Shown in pieces: positions 8,019-18,217 of a DNA stretch of 64,000 nucleotides. A program made the position numbers and the translations under genes. The notes below the pieces were generated by a model. The model worked only from the letters and a program-made list of their open reading frames with translations, made no database searches and was not told the DNA's origin. The stretch comes from Sporocytophaga sp. (GTDB lineage Bacteria > Bacteroidota > Bacteroidia > Cytophagales > Cytophagaceae), in NCBI RefSeq assembly GCF_017745095.1, contig NZ_JAGHZZ010000001.1, positions 434,001-498,000 of the forward strand. The letters are read 5' to 3'. Positions within the stretch are counted from its first letter, which is position 1. The number at the start of each line of letters is the position of its first letter.

Positions 8019-10421
8019 ATGACCAGAAAAATCAAGAAAGTTGCTGTATTGGGCTCTGGTGTGATGGGTTCACGAATCGCCTGCCATTTCGCAAATATCG
8101 GAGTGGAAGTGTTGTTACTGGATATCGCACCTAAAGAACTTAATGATGCAGAAAAAGCTAAAGGTTTAACTTTAGAAAGTAAGGTGGTAAAAAACAGGAT
8201 CGTTAATGATGCCTTGCAAACAGCCATCAAATCAAACCCTGCGCCTTTATATGATGCGGATTTTCAAAAGAGAATCAGCACAGGGAACTTCGATGACAAC
8301 ATGAAGGAGATTGGAAGTTATGACTGGATCATAGAAGTTGTTGTAGAAAATCTGAATGTTAAAAAGATTGTTTTCGAAAGTGTAGAGAAATTCAGAAAGC
8401 CCGGAACGCTTGTTACTTCTAATACTTCCGGTATTCCTATCCACCTGATGGCTGAAGGAAGAAGCGAAGATTTCCAGAAAAACTTCTGCGGTGCTCACTT
8501 CTTCAACCCTCCAAGATATTTAAAACTCCTTGAAATAATTCCGACCCAAAAGACTGATCCGGAAGTTGTAAAATTCCTGATGCATTACGGAGATCTTTTC
8601 CTTGGGAAGACCACTGTATTGTGTAAAGACACTCCTGCTTTCATCGCAAACAGAGTAGGTATCTATTCTATTATGGAAGTGCTGAATGTAATGGGTGACC
8701 TAGGTCTGAATATAGATGAAGTAGATAAACTTACTGGTCCGGTAATCGGAAGACCAAAATCTGCAACATTCAGAACTGCTGATGTTGTTGGTTTGGATAC
8801 TTTAATTAAGGTAGCAAATAATCTTTATGAAGGTCTTCCAAATGATGAGTCTAAAGATGCCTTTAAATTAAAGGATTATCTGAAAGTGATGGATGAAAAG
8901 AAATGGTATGGAGACAAATCAGGACAAGGGTTTTATAAAAAATCAAAAAATGCTGAAGGAAAAACTGAAATCCTTTCTCTTGACTTAAAGACAATGGATT
9001 ATGCTCCTCAGCAAAAGGTAAAATTCCCAACCCTTGAGCAAACAAAGACTATTGATGACCTTAAAACAAGAATGAAAGTTCTGCTTGCTGGTCAGGATAA
9101 GGCTGGAGAATTTTATAGAAAATCTTTTGCAGGAATTTTCAGATATGTAACAAACAGAATCCCTGAAATTTCTGATGAGCTATATAGAATAGACGATGCC
9201 ATGAAAGCCGGCTTCGGATGGGAGCTTGGTCCTTTCGAAACATGGGATGCGGTTGGTCTTGAAAAAGGTCTTAAAGTAATGGAAGAGCTTGGTAAAAAAC
9301 CGGCTCAGTGGGTTTATGATTTAATAGCAGGCGGTAACAAGTCATTCTATAAGGTTGAAGACGGAAAGAGAAAGTATTATGATATCCCTACAAAATCTTA
9401 CAAAGATATTCCGGGAACAGAAGACTTTATCATTCTTGAAAATATTAAGGGCAATAAAGTAGTATGGAAAAATTCTGGCGCTTCACTGTATGATATCGGT
9501 GATGGCGTTCTGAATCTGGAATTCCATACAAAAATGAATACACTTGGAGGTGAGGTAATAGAAGGGATTAACAAGGCCATCAATCTTGCTGAAAAAGATT
9601 ATGCAGGTCTTGTGATCGCAAATGAAGCACCGAACTTCTCAGCTGGAGCGAACCTTGCACTTCTGTTAATGTATGCGATTGAACAGGAGTATGATGAAAT
9701 CGATTTCATGATCCGTACTTTCCAGAACACCATGATGCGAGCGAGATATTCTTCAATCCCTGTAGTTGTTTGTCCTCATGGACTGACACTTGGAGGTGGA
9801 TGTGAAATGAGCCTTCATGCAGATGCTATTCAGGCGCATGCAGAAACTTATATCGGCCTAGTAGAATTCGGTGTAGGCCTGATTCCTGCCGGTGGTGGTA
9901 CAAAAGAAATGACATTGAGAGTGTCTGATGCTTACGAGGAAGGTGATATTCAGCTAAACTCTTTGAAGAATGCTTATATGAATATTGCGACTGCAAAAGT
10001 GGCCACATCAGCACACGAAGCAAAGAGAATGGGATATCTCAGAGTTCAGGACGGCATCTCTGTAAATGCTAACAGAGTCATTACTGATGCTAAAAACAAA
10101 GTGCTTGAACTTGCAAAAGAAGGCTATTCTCAGCCAAAACAAAGAAGAGATATTAAAGTGCTTGGTAAAAATGGTCTTGGTATGTTCCTTGCAGGAGCTA
10201 ACTCTATGGTATCTGGAAAATACATCAGCGAGCACGACAAATTGATATCAGAAAAACTTGCTTATGTAATGTGTGGTGGAGACCTTTCTGCTCCAACTCT
10301 GGTATCCGAGCAATACCTGCTTGACCTTGAAAGAGAGGCTTTCCTTTCTCTGACAGGACAAAAGAAAACGCTTGAAAGAATTCAAAGCATTCTTACAACC
10401 GGTAAACCGCTTAGAAACTAA
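8019..10421 (+). CDS. fadN: 3-hydroxyacyl-CoA dehydrogenase / enoyl-CoA hydratase FadN
   Basis: 800 residues catalysing the two middle steps of beta-oxidation: hydration of enoyl-CoA and NAD-dependent oxidation of 3-hydroxyacyl-CoA. The dehydrogenase half comes first, with the Rossmann motif G-S-G-V-M-G-S-R (from about residue 12) and the segment G-A-H-F-F-N-P-P. The crotonase half is at the end, with F-S-A-G-A-N-L-A and L-T-L-G-G-G-C-E-M, the oxyanion-hole glycines. This domain order is that of Bacillus FadN and the reverse of E. coli FadB. The order fadN-fadA-fadE that follows is also that of the Bacillus operon. It starts one base after marR. Confidence 0.93.
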   Translation: MTRKIKKVAVLGSGVMGSRIACHFANIGVEVLLLDIAPKELNDAEKAKGLTLESKVVKNRIVNDALQTAIKSNPAPLYDADFQKRISTGNFDDNMKEIGSYDWIIEVVVENLNVKKIVFESVEKFRKPGTLVTSNTSGIPIHLMAEGRSEDFQKNFCGAHFFNPPRYLKLLEIIPTQKTDPEVVKFLMHYGDLFLGKTTVLCKDTPAFIANRVGIYSIMEVLNVMGDLGLNIDEVDKLTGPVIGRPKSATFRTADVVGLDTLIKVANNLYEGLPNDESKDAFKLKDYLKVMDEKKWYGDKSGQGFYKKSKNAEGKTEILSLDLKTMDYAPQQKVKFPTLEQTKTIDDLKTRMKVLLAGQDKAGEFYRKSFAGIFRYVTNRIPEISDELYRIDDAMKAGFGWELGPFETWDAVGLEKGLKVMEELGKKPAQWVYDLIAGGNKSFYKVEDGKRKYYDIPTKSYKDIPGTEDFIILENIKGNKVVWKNSGASLYDIGDGVLNLEFHTKMNTLGGEVIEGINKAINLAEKDYAGLVIANEAPNFSAGANLALLLMYAIEQEYDEIDFMIRTFQNTMMRARYSSIPVVVCPHGLTLGGGCEMSLHADAIQAHAETYIGLVEFGVGLIPAGGGTKEMTLRVSDAYEEGDIQLNSLKNAYMNIATAKVATSAHEAKRMGYLRVQDGISVNANRVITDAKNKVLELAKEGYSQPKQRRDIKVLGKNGLGMFLAGANSMVSGKYISEHDKLISEKLAYVMCGGDLSAPTLVSEQYLLDLEREAFLSLTGQKKTLERIQSILTTGKPLRN

Positions 10422-10463
10422 GGGGTAATTATTGAAACTAATAAAACTTTAAATCCAACGACT

Positions 10464-11639
10464 ATGAATACATATATAGTAGCAGGTTACAGATCAGCAG
10501 TGGGGAAAGCTCCAAGGGGAGTGTTCAGATTTTTTCGCCCCGATGATCTTGCGACAGAAGTGATAAAGCATCTTGTTAATTCTGTTCCCAGTCTTGACAA
10601 GGAAAGAATAGATGATGTGATCGTGGGTAATGCAACACCAGAGGCAGAGCAAGGATTAAATATTGGTAGAATGATTTCTCTGATGGGTTTAAACACGGTG
10701 AAAGTTCCGGGCATGACAGTAAACAGATACTGTGCTTCAGGTCTAGAAACCATTGCAATCGCTCATGCTAAAATCAGTGCAGGAATGGCAGATTGTATCA
10801 TTGCTGGTGGTGCAGAATGTATGAGTCCGATACCTTTTGGTGGTTGGAAGATCGTTCCGAACTATGAACTGACCAAAGAACATGCAGACTACTATTGGGG
10901 AATGGGATTAACAGCTGAAGCAGTTGCAGATCAATATAAAGTGTCAAGAGAAGATCAGGACGCCTTTGCTTTCCAATCTCATATGAAGGCGTTGAATGCC
11001 ATAAAGAATGGTTTGTTTAAAGATGATATTGTTCCGATTACAGTGAAGGAAACATACCTTGATGAGAATGAAAAGAAAAAGACAAGAGAGTATGTAGTTG
11101 CTAATGACGAAGGTCCAAGAGCAGATACAAACATTGCTTCTCTTAACAAATTAAAACCTGTGTTTGCGGCTAATGGATCAGTTACTGCAGGTAACTCATC
11201 TCAGACTTCAGACGGAGCAGCGTTTTTGTTGCTAATGTCAGAAAGGATGGTAAAGGAGCTTAATGTTACGCCGATTGCAAGAATGGTATCTTATGCCACT
11301 GCAGGTGTAGAACCTAGAATTATGGGTATCGGTCCGATCGATGCAATTCCAAAAGCTGTGAAAATGGCTGGTATGAAGCTCGATGATATTGATCTTGTAG
11401 AATTGAACGAAGCATTTGCAAGTCAGTCTCTTGCTGTGATCAGAGAAACAGGCCTTAATCCTGATAAAGTAAACGTTAACGGTGGAGCGATCGCTTTGGG
11501 GCACCCTCTGGGATGTACAGGAGCTAAGTTGTCCGTTCAGATTTTCAATGAACTGAAAAGAAGAAATAAAAAATACGGCATGGTTACCATGTGTGTCGGT
11601 ACAGGCCAAGGCGCTGCCGGCATATTTGAAATGCTGTAA
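10464..11639 (+). CDS. fadA: Acetyl-CoA C-acyltransferase (3-ketoacyl-CoA thiolase) FadA
   Basis: 391 residues, the normal thiolase length. It cleaves 3-ketoacyl-CoA with CoA to acetyl-CoA and a shortened acyl-CoA. The acyl-accepting cysteine is C90 in N-R-Y-C-A-S-G-L-E, the catalytic histidine H347 in A-L-G-H-P-L-G, and the second cysteine C377 in C-V-G-T-G-Q-G. It lies 42 bases after fadN and works on its product. Confidence 0.95.
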   Translation: MNTYIVAGYRSAVGKAPRGVFRFFRPDDLATEVIKHLVNSVPSLDKERIDDVIVGNATPEAEQGLNIGRMISLMGLNTVKVPGMTVNRYCASGLETIAIAHAKISAGMADCIIAGGAECMSPIPFGGWKIVPNYELTKEHADYYWGMGLTAEAVADQYKVSREDQDAFAFQSHMKALNAIKNGLFKDDIVPITVKETYLDENEKKKTREYVVANDEGPRADTNIASLNKLKPVFAANGSVTAGNSSQTSDGAAFLLLMSERMVKELNVTPIARMVSYATAGVEPRIMGIGPIDAIPKAVKMAGMKLDDIDLVELNEAFASQSLAVIRETGLNPDKVNVNGGAIALGHPLGCTGAKLSVQIFNELKRRNKKYGMVTMCVGTGQGAAGIFEML

Positions 11640-11643
11640 GAAA

Positions 11644-11690
11644 TTAAAGTCCTTCTCTTTCGGGAGAAGGGCTTAGGATGAAGTCCTATT
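11644..11690 (+). repeat. Dispersed CCTTCTC hairpin repeat, copy 1
   Basis: CCTTCTCtttcgGGAGAAGG forms a hairpin followed by a tail reading TTAGGATGAAGTCC. The same block recurs at 20601-20647 (+) and in degenerate form at 30081-30115 (-). It sits between fadA and fadE and might weaken transcription of fadE. Confidence 0.75.
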
Positions 11691-11738
11691 AAATATTTTT
11701 AACCTAAGAACTTAATACACATATTAACTATTAAGAAA

Positions 11739-13520
11739 ATGACGACACTAACTAAGAAAATCAAAGGAGGCGAGTTCATTGTTAAAGAAACTGAAGCCGA
11801 TAGCATATTCATCCCTGAAGAATTTAATGAAGAGCAAAAGATGATTGCCGACATGGCAAAAGATTTTTTGAGAACTGAAGTGCTTCCTATTCTTGACAAG
11901 ATTGATGTTCAGGAGCCTGGACTAATGGAGTCTCTTCTAGTCAAAGCAGGTGAGCTGGGTTTGCTGGGAACTTCTATTCCTGAGAAATATAACGGTTTCG
12001 GAAAAGACTTCAATACCTCTCTTTTGATGACAGAAGTTGTTGGTGGAGGACATTCATTTGCAGTAGCAGTTGCTGCACATACCGGAATCGGTACTTTGCC
12101 GATTTTATATTTCGGTACAGATGCTCAAAAGCAAAAATATCTTCCAAAACTTGCTACCGGAGAGCTTAAGGCTAGCTACTGTTTGACTGAGCCAGGATCA
12201 GGTTCAGATGCTCTTGCTGCCAAAACAAAAGCACAGCTGACTCCAGATGGAAAACACTATATCATCAATGGTCAAAAAATGTGGATTACCAATGCTGGCT
12301 TTGCAGATGTGTTCATTGTATTTGCTCAGATCGATGGAGATAAATTCACTGGGTTTATTGTAGAGAAAGGTCCTGGAGTGACACTTGGCAACGAAGAACA
12401 CAAAATGGGTATCAAAGGATCAAGTACCCGTCAGGTATTCTTCAACGACTGCAAAGTGCCAGCAGAAAACGTTCTTGGTCAGATAGGTAAAGGTCACCTG
12501 ATTGCCTTCAACATCCTGAACATAGGCCGTATTAAACTTGCTGGTGCTGCTATTGGAGCTTCTAAGAGAACAAGCACACTTTCTATTCAATATGCAAAAG
12601 AAAGAGTTCAGTTTAAACAACCGATTGCAAACTTCGGAGCTATTCAACATAAACTGGCGGAGCAGGCAGTGCAAATATTTGCAGTAGAGTCTGCAATGTA
12701 CAGAGCGGGAGCAGATATCAATGCTGCTGAAGAGAAGTTGATGAGTGAAGGCAAATCTGAAGAAGAAGCATTGCTTGGTGCAGCTCAGGAATTTGCCATA
12801 GAGTGTGCAATATTGAAAGTCGCTGGCTCTGAAGCTTTGGATTATGTGGCTGATGAGGGTGTTCAGATTTTTGGTGGATATGGATTCTCTGCAGATTATC
12901 CGATGGATAGGGCTTACAGAGATTCAAGAATTAACAGGATCTTTGAAGGAACTAACGAGATCAACAGATTGCTTACACTTGATATGTTCATGAAGAAAGC
13001 AATGAAAGGTGAAATCGATCTGATGGGACCTGCAATGGCAGTTCAAAAAGAACTTACAGGTATTCCTGAGTTCGGAAACGATGATGATGGTTTCCTTGCT
13101 GCTGAGAAAAAGGCTATTAAGAATTTCAAAAAGGCTTTATTGATGATTGCCGGAGCTGCTGCTCAGAAATATATGGATAAACTAGCTCATGAGCAGGAAA
13201 TCGTGATGAGTCTTGCTGATATAGCTATCCTTACTTATGTGGCAGAGTCAACATTGTTAAGGGCAGAGAAGTTGAAAAACATTAAAGGTGAAGAAGCAGC
13301 AAAACATGCCCTGGAGATCGCTAAGATTTATCTGAATGATGCTGCAGATAAAGTAAACATAGCTGGTAAAAATGCTATCAATGCAATGGCCGAAGGAGAT
13401 ATGCAAAGAATGATGCTAATGGGATTGAAGAGATTTACGAAAGTAAATCCTTATAATACCAAAGATGCAAGAAGAAGATTGGCAGCATATTTGATTGAAG
13501 CAAACCAATATCCTTTCTGA
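11739..13520 (+). CDS. fadE: Acyl-CoA dehydrogenase FadE
   Basis: 593 residues, flavoprotein for the first step of beta-oxidation (acyl-CoA to trans-2-enoyl-CoA). Family motifs are present: Y-C-L-T-E-P-G-S-G-S-D-A, M-W-I-T-N-A-G-F-A-D and F-E-G-T-N-E-I-N-R. The extra C-terminal helical region of about 170 residues makes it the long form, like Bacillus FadE (about 594 residues) and mitochondrial very-long-chain dehydrogenase, so long-chain substrates are likely. It is the last gene of the operon and ends at a strong terminator; the electron-transfer flavoprotein it needs is not in the window. Confidence 0.94.
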   Translation: MTTLTKKIKGGEFIVKETEADSIFIPEEFNEEQKMIADMAKDFLRTEVLPILDKIDVQEPGLMESLLVKAGELGLLGTSIPEKYNGFGKDFNTSLLMTEVVGGGHSFAVAVAAHTGIGTLPILYFGTDAQKQKYLPKLATGELKASYCLTEPGSGSDALAAKTKAQLTPDGKHYIINGQKMWITNAGFADVFIVFAQIDGDKFTGFIVEKGPGVTLGNEEHKMGIKGSSTRQVFFNDCKVPAENVLGQIGKGHLIAFNILNIGRIKLAGAAIGASKRTSTLSIQYAKERVQFKQPIANFGAIQHKLAEQAVQIFAVESAMYRAGADINAAEEKLMSEGKSEEEALLGAAQEFAIECAILKVAGSEALDYVADEGVQIFGGYGFSADYPMDRAYRDSRINRIFEGTNEINRLLTLDMFMKKAMKGEIDLMGPAMAVQKELTGIPEFGNDDDGFLAAEKKAIKNFKKALLMIAGAAAQKYMDKLAHEQEIVMSLADIAILTYVAESTLLRAEKLKNIKGEEAAKHALEIAKIYLNDAADKVNIAGKNAINAMAEGDMQRMMLMGLKRFTKVNPYNTKDARRRLAAYLIEANQYPF

Positions 13521-13549
13521 TTTTTTTCATACGCAATTATATAAGTAAA

Positions 13550-13584
13550 AGAAAGGCTGTCCTGTAGCAGGGCAGCCTTTTCTG
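13550..13584. terminator. Terminator closing the fad operon
   Basis: A 13-bp stem (AAAGGCTGTCCTG at 13552-13564, CAGGGCAGCCTTT at 13568-13580, one G-T pair) with a 3-base loop. A and T runs flank it, so it may also serve the convergent gene at 13606. Confidence 0.88.
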
Positions 13585-13605
13585 ATTTAATAGAATTGAA
13601 GCTGA

Positions 13606-13929
13606 TTATTCAAGTCTCATAAGCCAATGAAGTATCTTGCCCAACATATGTTCAATCTTGTTAATTTTTTTTCTTTCCTTAATTGAGGTGGTAACCTCAT
13701 TAAGAACCTGGATAGCACCTTGTATAATTAGTTGAGAAGATTGTTTGTTCTGACAGGCAAGATGTTTTTCAGTAGCTTTAAGGACTTCTATAACCTCTTT
13801 TATCTTTTTTTCATCAATTGTATCTTTCATAGTTCTGTCAATGGAATGGAGGTTACATGCCCGTTTACAATAATTATAAATTCTAAAATCATAAATAGAA
13901 TCTGATTTTAGAAAGGCGTTATTGTCCAT
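13606..13929 (-). CDS. Small hypothetical helical protein
   Basis: 107 residues, no signal peptide or membrane segment. The second half is strongly alpha-helical and charged. A second ATG at 13830 (M-K-D-T-I-D-E-K-K) would give a 74-residue protein of only the helical part, and the first 33 residues look less protein-like, so the shorter form may be real. No family recognised. Confidence 0.5.
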   Translation of the reverse strand: MDNNAFLKSDSIYDFRIYNYCKRACNLHSIDRTMKDTIDEKKIKEVIEVLKATEKHLACQNKQSSQLIIQGAIQVLNEVTTSIKERKKINKIEHMLGKILHWLMRLE

Positions 13930-14441
13930 TTCTACAATCAGGCCAGATAAATGTAATCCCTATGAAATGTCTTGATAAAAGATAATATTACATACGAAAA
14001 GGTTTTGATGTTTTGCTGTGAACAACAGTTTTTGGGTTGATTATTAGAGGGAATGTGATTGAAGTTATAGTGTTGAGGTGTATTTTGGCCTGCATTTATT
14101 ACCTGTTCTGGTTGTTAAATTTTTTTTACCAAGTTTTTGAAGTGTTATTATCATGTTCAAACGACATTGTGTCTGTCCTTCTTTTTAAAAAATGATTTAA
14201 GAGAAAGCATATATGGTGTTTACTATTAATTTACGCTGAGTTTAGGGCAACAAATAAAAATTGGAAATAGTGAAGGTGAAAGTTTAAGTGTGGGAACATT
14301 TATTGTCTTTATGCAGAATAACTAATTTGCTAAATGAATTTAATGTGGTTCATTTATTTTTTGAAGATACTTTACCTTATTAAAATACCAGAGATAATTC
14401 GGAAATGCTTAGCCGACTTTAGATGGACTATTGAAAGGTAA
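13930..14441. other. AT-rich intergenic region without recognised gene
   Basis: About 510 bases between two minus-strand genes. A hydrophobic plus-strand frame (about 14020-14200) has no good start and low-complexity composition, and I do not call it. No repeat or clear promoter seen. Confidence 0.45.
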
Positions 14442-15359
14442 CTACTTTTGGATAAAGTTTATCACATGATTTATAACTGTGGGATCCTTAATGATCTGTT
14501 TGTGCCCCAGATTTTCTGTAAGTAGAAAATTTGCATTTCCCCACTCTTCAACTAATTCATAGGTATCATTAAAAGGAATTACTCGGTCATTCTTGTCATG
14601 TATGAGTAAAATGTCCTTTGCCCTGACTGTTCTTATATATGATTTGATTTTAAAAGTTTTCGATGCTTCAGGGTATTTTTTCTCGAAGTCCTGAATCAAT
14701 TTTGATATAAGAGGTTGTCTCATGCAAAGAAAAGAACCAAATCGCGTGAGAACACCAGGAGGATCAAATGAACAACTTATTGCTATAAGTTTTTCAATAG
14801 GGAAGTCGTTAATATGCGAAAGCTTGTGGACAACAGAAGTTGCGCCGAACGAATGTGCAATGATGCCTTTGAAATCTTTTGTCTTCCTCATTAATGCTTC
14901 TACTGCATCTCCGAAATCTATCATATCGGTTTGCTTTCCCGGGGAGTTTCCATGAGCTGGCCCATCAAAAGAAACAACTTTATATCCTGCTGCAAGCAAG
15001 TATGGTACGAAGTCCTTAAAATGAGCAGCCTTTGAGTCCCAACCATGTATCAGCAAAATGGCAGGTCCATTTGTGCCCCAGGAGTATCCTTTTAGGTTTT
15101 CATTCTTATAAGGGATATCAAACTTTTGGGCGCTATCAAGAAAATCAATCTCCGCTTTCTTTAATTTACTTCTCCTTGTGGTCTTAAAAAGTTTCGTTGC
15201 AAAGCTGATAGCAAAATCTTCTTTAATTAAGGTAAGATGTTTAAAATAGAATCTTATCAATGAAAGAACAAAAGTCTTTTGTTCTTTACTCTGTCTCTTG
15301 GCCTCAATGGCTGAAAAAGTTTTTATTCTTTCTGCATTGGTTTGAATCATTGTGTCCAT
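14442..15359 (-). CDS. Alpha/beta hydrolase
   Basis: 305 residues from the ATG at 15359 (M-D-T-M-I-Q-T-N-A-E); the frame runs 41 residues further but that part reads like AT-rich leader. The nucleophile elbow is A-H-S-F-G-A, the oxyanion-hole H-G-W-D follows strand 3 (I-L-L-I-H-G-W-D), the acid is probably the Asp of H-D-K-N-D-R-V-I-P, and the base the His of L-G-H-K-Q-I-I. All catalytic parts are present, so it should be an active serine esterase-type enzyme. The substrate is unknown. It is isolated from its neighbours. Confidence 0.85.
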   Translation of the reverse strand: MDTMIQTNAERIKTFSAIEAKRQSKEQKTFVLSLIRFYFKHLTLIKEDFAISFATKLFKTTRRSKLKKAEIDFLDSAQKFDIPYKNENLKGYSWGTNGPAILLIHGWDSKAAHFKDFVPYLLAAGYKVVSFDGPAHGNSPGKQTDMIDFGDAVEALMRKTKDFKGIIAHSFGATSVVHKLSHINDFPIEKLIAISCSFDPPGVLTRFGSFLCMRQPLISKLIQDFEKKYPEASKTFKIKSYIRTVRAKDILLIHDKNDRVIPFNDTYELVEEWGNANFLLTENLGHKQIIKDPTVINHVINFIQK

Positions 15360-15700
15360 AGTTGTATTTGTAGTAAATAAAAAATTACTTTCAATCTTTT
15401 GAACGTGGAAATTTATCTCAACTTGTGGAAGTAAAGTAAATGATAAATTTACATAAAATAACCATTCAAAAAATAAAAGCATGGGGAGAAATAGTATCTT
15501 CCTATTGGAAAAATGAGTTCAAAAGTATTTGGAATTACTGTCAATTTAGAGGGTCCTTGTACTTTAATTTATATGACCTGCACCCTATTTGATTGAAAAA
15601 TTAATATTGGTAAGTTAATGGATTTCTTTTATGATTATTTATATCGTTGTAAAGAGTCCCGATAATCTGGATATTTTTTATATTTAAAGAAAATGGTTAT

Positions 15701-16030
15701 ATGAAAAAAAATATTTTTTCCGTTATAATGATCTGCCTATTATTTTTTACTCTTGGCTGTTCTAAGAAAGAAGTTATAAGTTCTGATTTGAACAAACTTT
15801 GCGAATTGGCTAATCAAATAAGTATGATAGGGGATGGTTCTAATTCTAGCTTGATATTCCAATTTATAAGTGAAGCAGATAAATTAAATTTATCTTCCGA
15901 TACTCGTAAGTTATTAAACGAATTATCAGTGAAGAGCAAGGCTTCTTATGGAGATTTTACTGATTTTGCTTCAATAAATGGAGTAGAAAATTTTGAATGT
16001 TCTTCGATCAAAAAAATGTTTGAAGAATAA
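15701..16030 (+). CDS. Small putative lipoprotein
   Basis: 109 residues. M-K-K-N-I-F-S-V-I-M-I-C-L-L-F-F-T-L-G-C is a signal peptide with lipobox L-G-C (Cys20). The mature part is helical, with two further cysteines (C33, C101) that could form a disulfide. No family recognised. It stands alone between minus-strand genes. Confidence 0.7.
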   Translation: MKKNIFSVIMICLLFFTLGCSKKEVISSDLNKLCELANQISMIGDGSNSSLIFQFISEADKLNLSSDTRKLLNELSVKSKASYGDFTDFASINGVENFECSSIKKMFEE

Positions 16031-16202
16031 TTTTTTAAAACTTATTGTTAAAGATGATTATAGCGATGTAGGAGATTTGTATTCCTATGAAGTTGTTTAT
16101 TGATATCGAAAGCGATTAGCGCTTAGCGCTTAGTGTATCTTACAACGGCCACATTCGATATTTCCAAAATATATTCAACTACATTAATTCATATATAAAA
16201 TA

Positions 16203-16232
16203 AACCATCCCTAGATGTAGAAAGGGATGGTT
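16203..16232 (-). terminator. Terminator of the outer-membrane barrel gene
   Basis: A 10-bp stem AACCATCCCT / AGGGATGGTT with a 10-base loop; on the minus strand it is followed by T-rich sequence. It lies 34 bases beyond the stop at 16266. Confidence 0.8.
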
Positions 16233-16265
16233 GAAGAAGTCTGAAGTATTATTCCTGAATAAATT

Positions 16266-17609
16266 TTACTGAATCCATTGTTTGAATGCAAATGAAAAGT
16301 CCATTCTGAGTTCTGGGTAAATTTCATTTCTTCCATTAAATTTCTGTGAATGTATACTGCCATCTACTTTTATAGCAACGCTTGGGATAGGTCTATATAC
16401 AAGCCCTAGAGAAGGTTTAAAGAAAATTCCGTTATCTGCGAAACCAGACTCTTCATCGCCTCCATAAGTTTTATTGTTAATGACTTCCGGGTTAGTCATC
16501 CAATCAGCGAATATGTACGGAACAAACTGGCCGATTTTTGTATTGATATTATAACCCACTCTTACATACCATGTGCTTGATACATATGAAACCTTGGTGA
16601 CCACATCCTCTTTTGTCAAGTCGGCGTCTGATTTTGAAGCAGCTGCTCCAAGGAAACGTTCTCTTTGATTTTTGTTGATGCCGGCCTCTTTCACCATAGT
16701 AAGGACATTATCTGCATTGCGGATAGCTTTGTGTGGAGAAGCCCAGTATTCAGCCTGGATAATCAAATTGCCAATTCCTTTTTCTATAAATGCCCCATAC
16801 ACACCATAGTGATCTCCTTGCATCCATGGAAGTACACCACCTCTTGGTGAGCCTTTTCCAAAGTCAACTGTAGAAGTTGTTCTGTTTGCTGCATTAATGC
16901 TGGATGTAAAGCCAGATGTACCTATAATGGTGGTTGGGGTTTTTAATCTTAGATCCCAGCCTACAGGGATTACATTTTTAGCTGCCCCGCCTTCTCCGTT
17001 CTCTGAGCTTATAGCGTATTGAAGTTCTTTGTTGCCAAAATTAAAGGCACCATGAACCATAAAGTTTGTTGTCCTTGTAAGGAACAAATGGTCAACATCA
17101 AATAATTCAGGAGGTTCAATTCCTATAAAGGTAGGGATCTGATCTAGTCTTTCATTGTACAAGCCAAATCGTCTGTACATTTTACCAACCTTTACCTGTA
17201 GGTATTTTTTAATTCTAAAGTTACCCCACGCATTTCTGATCTCTAAGCCATCGCTGGTTGTACGAGCAATATTTATTAATACATCAATGTTGTTGCTTAA
17301 ATTTCCGGATCCGTATAGGTGAAAATTCCTGACAGGATTCCATTCAAAGGGAACATCTGTATATCCGGTTTTATTGTCGTCGACAATAGTTGGAACACCA
17401 AATGTTTTTTCTGCATAAGTGTCTATGTAACCATAAAGCTTAAATCTTTTATCTACAACATCAATGCCTAGTAATTCCTCGATAGACATATCAAGTAAAG
17501 AATTACCTGTTAAAGTGTCGGAAGAAATGGCAGAGTCTGTATCAGTTTGTGCAAAGGAGGAGAGTGTAATGCAGATGCTGGTTGAGAATAGTAAAAGAAA
17601 TTTTTTCAT
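16266..17609 (-). CDS. Outer-membrane beta-barrel (porin-like) protein
   Basis: 447 residues with a signal peptide cut after S-F-A-Q. Amphipathic strands alternate through the rest and the protein ends F-S-F-A-F-K-Q-W-I-Q, a typical barrel end. After the signal is a short segment D-M-S-I-E-E-L-L-G-I-D-V, like the S-L-E-E-L-L motif seen before the plug of some TonB-dependent proteins. The segment R-F-G-L-Y-N-E-R and the large loops rich in Gly and Asn fit a porin-type channel of the Bacteroidota. The substrate is unknown. It stands alone with its own terminator. Confidence 0.72.
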   Translation of the reverse strand: MKKFLLLFSTSICITLSSFAQTDTDSAISSDTLTGNSLLDMSIEELLGIDVVDKRFKLYGYIDTYAEKTFGVPTIVDDNKTGYTDVPFEWNPVRNFHLYGSGNLSNNIDVLINIARTTSDGLEIRNAWGNFRIKKYLQVKVGKMYRRFGLYNERLDQIPTFIGIEPPELFDVDHLFLTRTTNFMVHGAFNFGNKELQYAISSENGEGGAAKNVIPVGWDLRLKTPTTIIGTSGFTSSINAANRTTSTVDFGKGSPRGGVLPWMQGDHYGVYGAFIEKGIGNLIIQAEYWASPHKAIRNADNVLTMVKEAGINKNQRERFLGAAASKSDADLTKEDVVTKVSYVSSTWYVRVGYNINTKIGQFVPYIFADWMTNPEVINNKTYGGDEESGFADNGIFFKPSLGLVYRPIPSVAIKVDGSIHSQKFNGRNEIYPELRMDFSFAFKQWIQ

Positions 17610-18217
17610 TAATAATTTTAAGTAAATTTTTTTGTAGGCTATGTTTGCTGCAATACGGATAAATTTGAAACTAGGTTTACTGTAAATACTTAGGAGTGAA
17701 ATTTTTATATTTTCGGCGGCTTAAAATAAAAAGTCAGAGGTGGGTTTTCTGATTTATTATATTTTTGTTCTATTATTTTTGCATAGTTGTATAAAACTTT
17801 CGTAGTTCAGTTATCATAAAAGGGTTTGCAGGGTTAACGTTAGCATTATCAAATGTAAAGCGTGCAACTTTTGATAGACGGTTATGTATAGAAAGTAAAG
17901 AGGCACATTATGCGTATTTAGATTTGTAATGCGAGTCTTTGCGAAAAGATATGGGGGTAGCCAGTTTTTTTAGTGGGCTATTTTTAATTTGAAATAATAT
18001 GAGTAATGATATAATGAGGGTTTGTTGTATAGTATGTCTAGTTGGCCGCATTTTAAAAACGGCGTCTGTCGGAATTTCTAAGCATTTCCCAAAAGCTATC
18101 TTTCAATAACTTAATATCTTTTTCGTTACGGAAGGAAGCAATAGTATTTCTTATTCTCATTTATCCCTAAGCGAGAAAACTAAATCATTTATATTTGCTG
18201 GAATAATAAGTTTATTA
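17610..18217. other. Long intergenic region containing copy 1 of a diverged repeat
   Basis: No gene seen in about 600 bases. From about 17890 to 18062 the sequence resembles 22197-22365 (see repeat entries). The remainder shows nothing recognisable. Confidence 0.5.
17890..18062 (+). repeat. Diverged ~165-bp repeat, copy 1
   Basis: Shares with 22197-22365 the ordered blocks AGCCAG, CTATTTTT, AATAATGA, GTTTGTT, TATAG and a TAG(C/T)TGG core, with small gaps between. It lies about 155 bases upstream of the acyltransferase gene. Confidence 0.55.

Noticed and set aside
11238-11609. 123-residue minus-strand frame inside fadA
   Set aside because: Antisense shadow, rich in His/Cys/Ser/Arg as expected for the complement of thiolase codons.
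14020-14200. Hydrophobic plus-strand frame in the 13930-14441 gap
   Set aside because: No ATG, very low complexity (V, L, F, Y, I), and AT-rich DNA gives such frames by chance.
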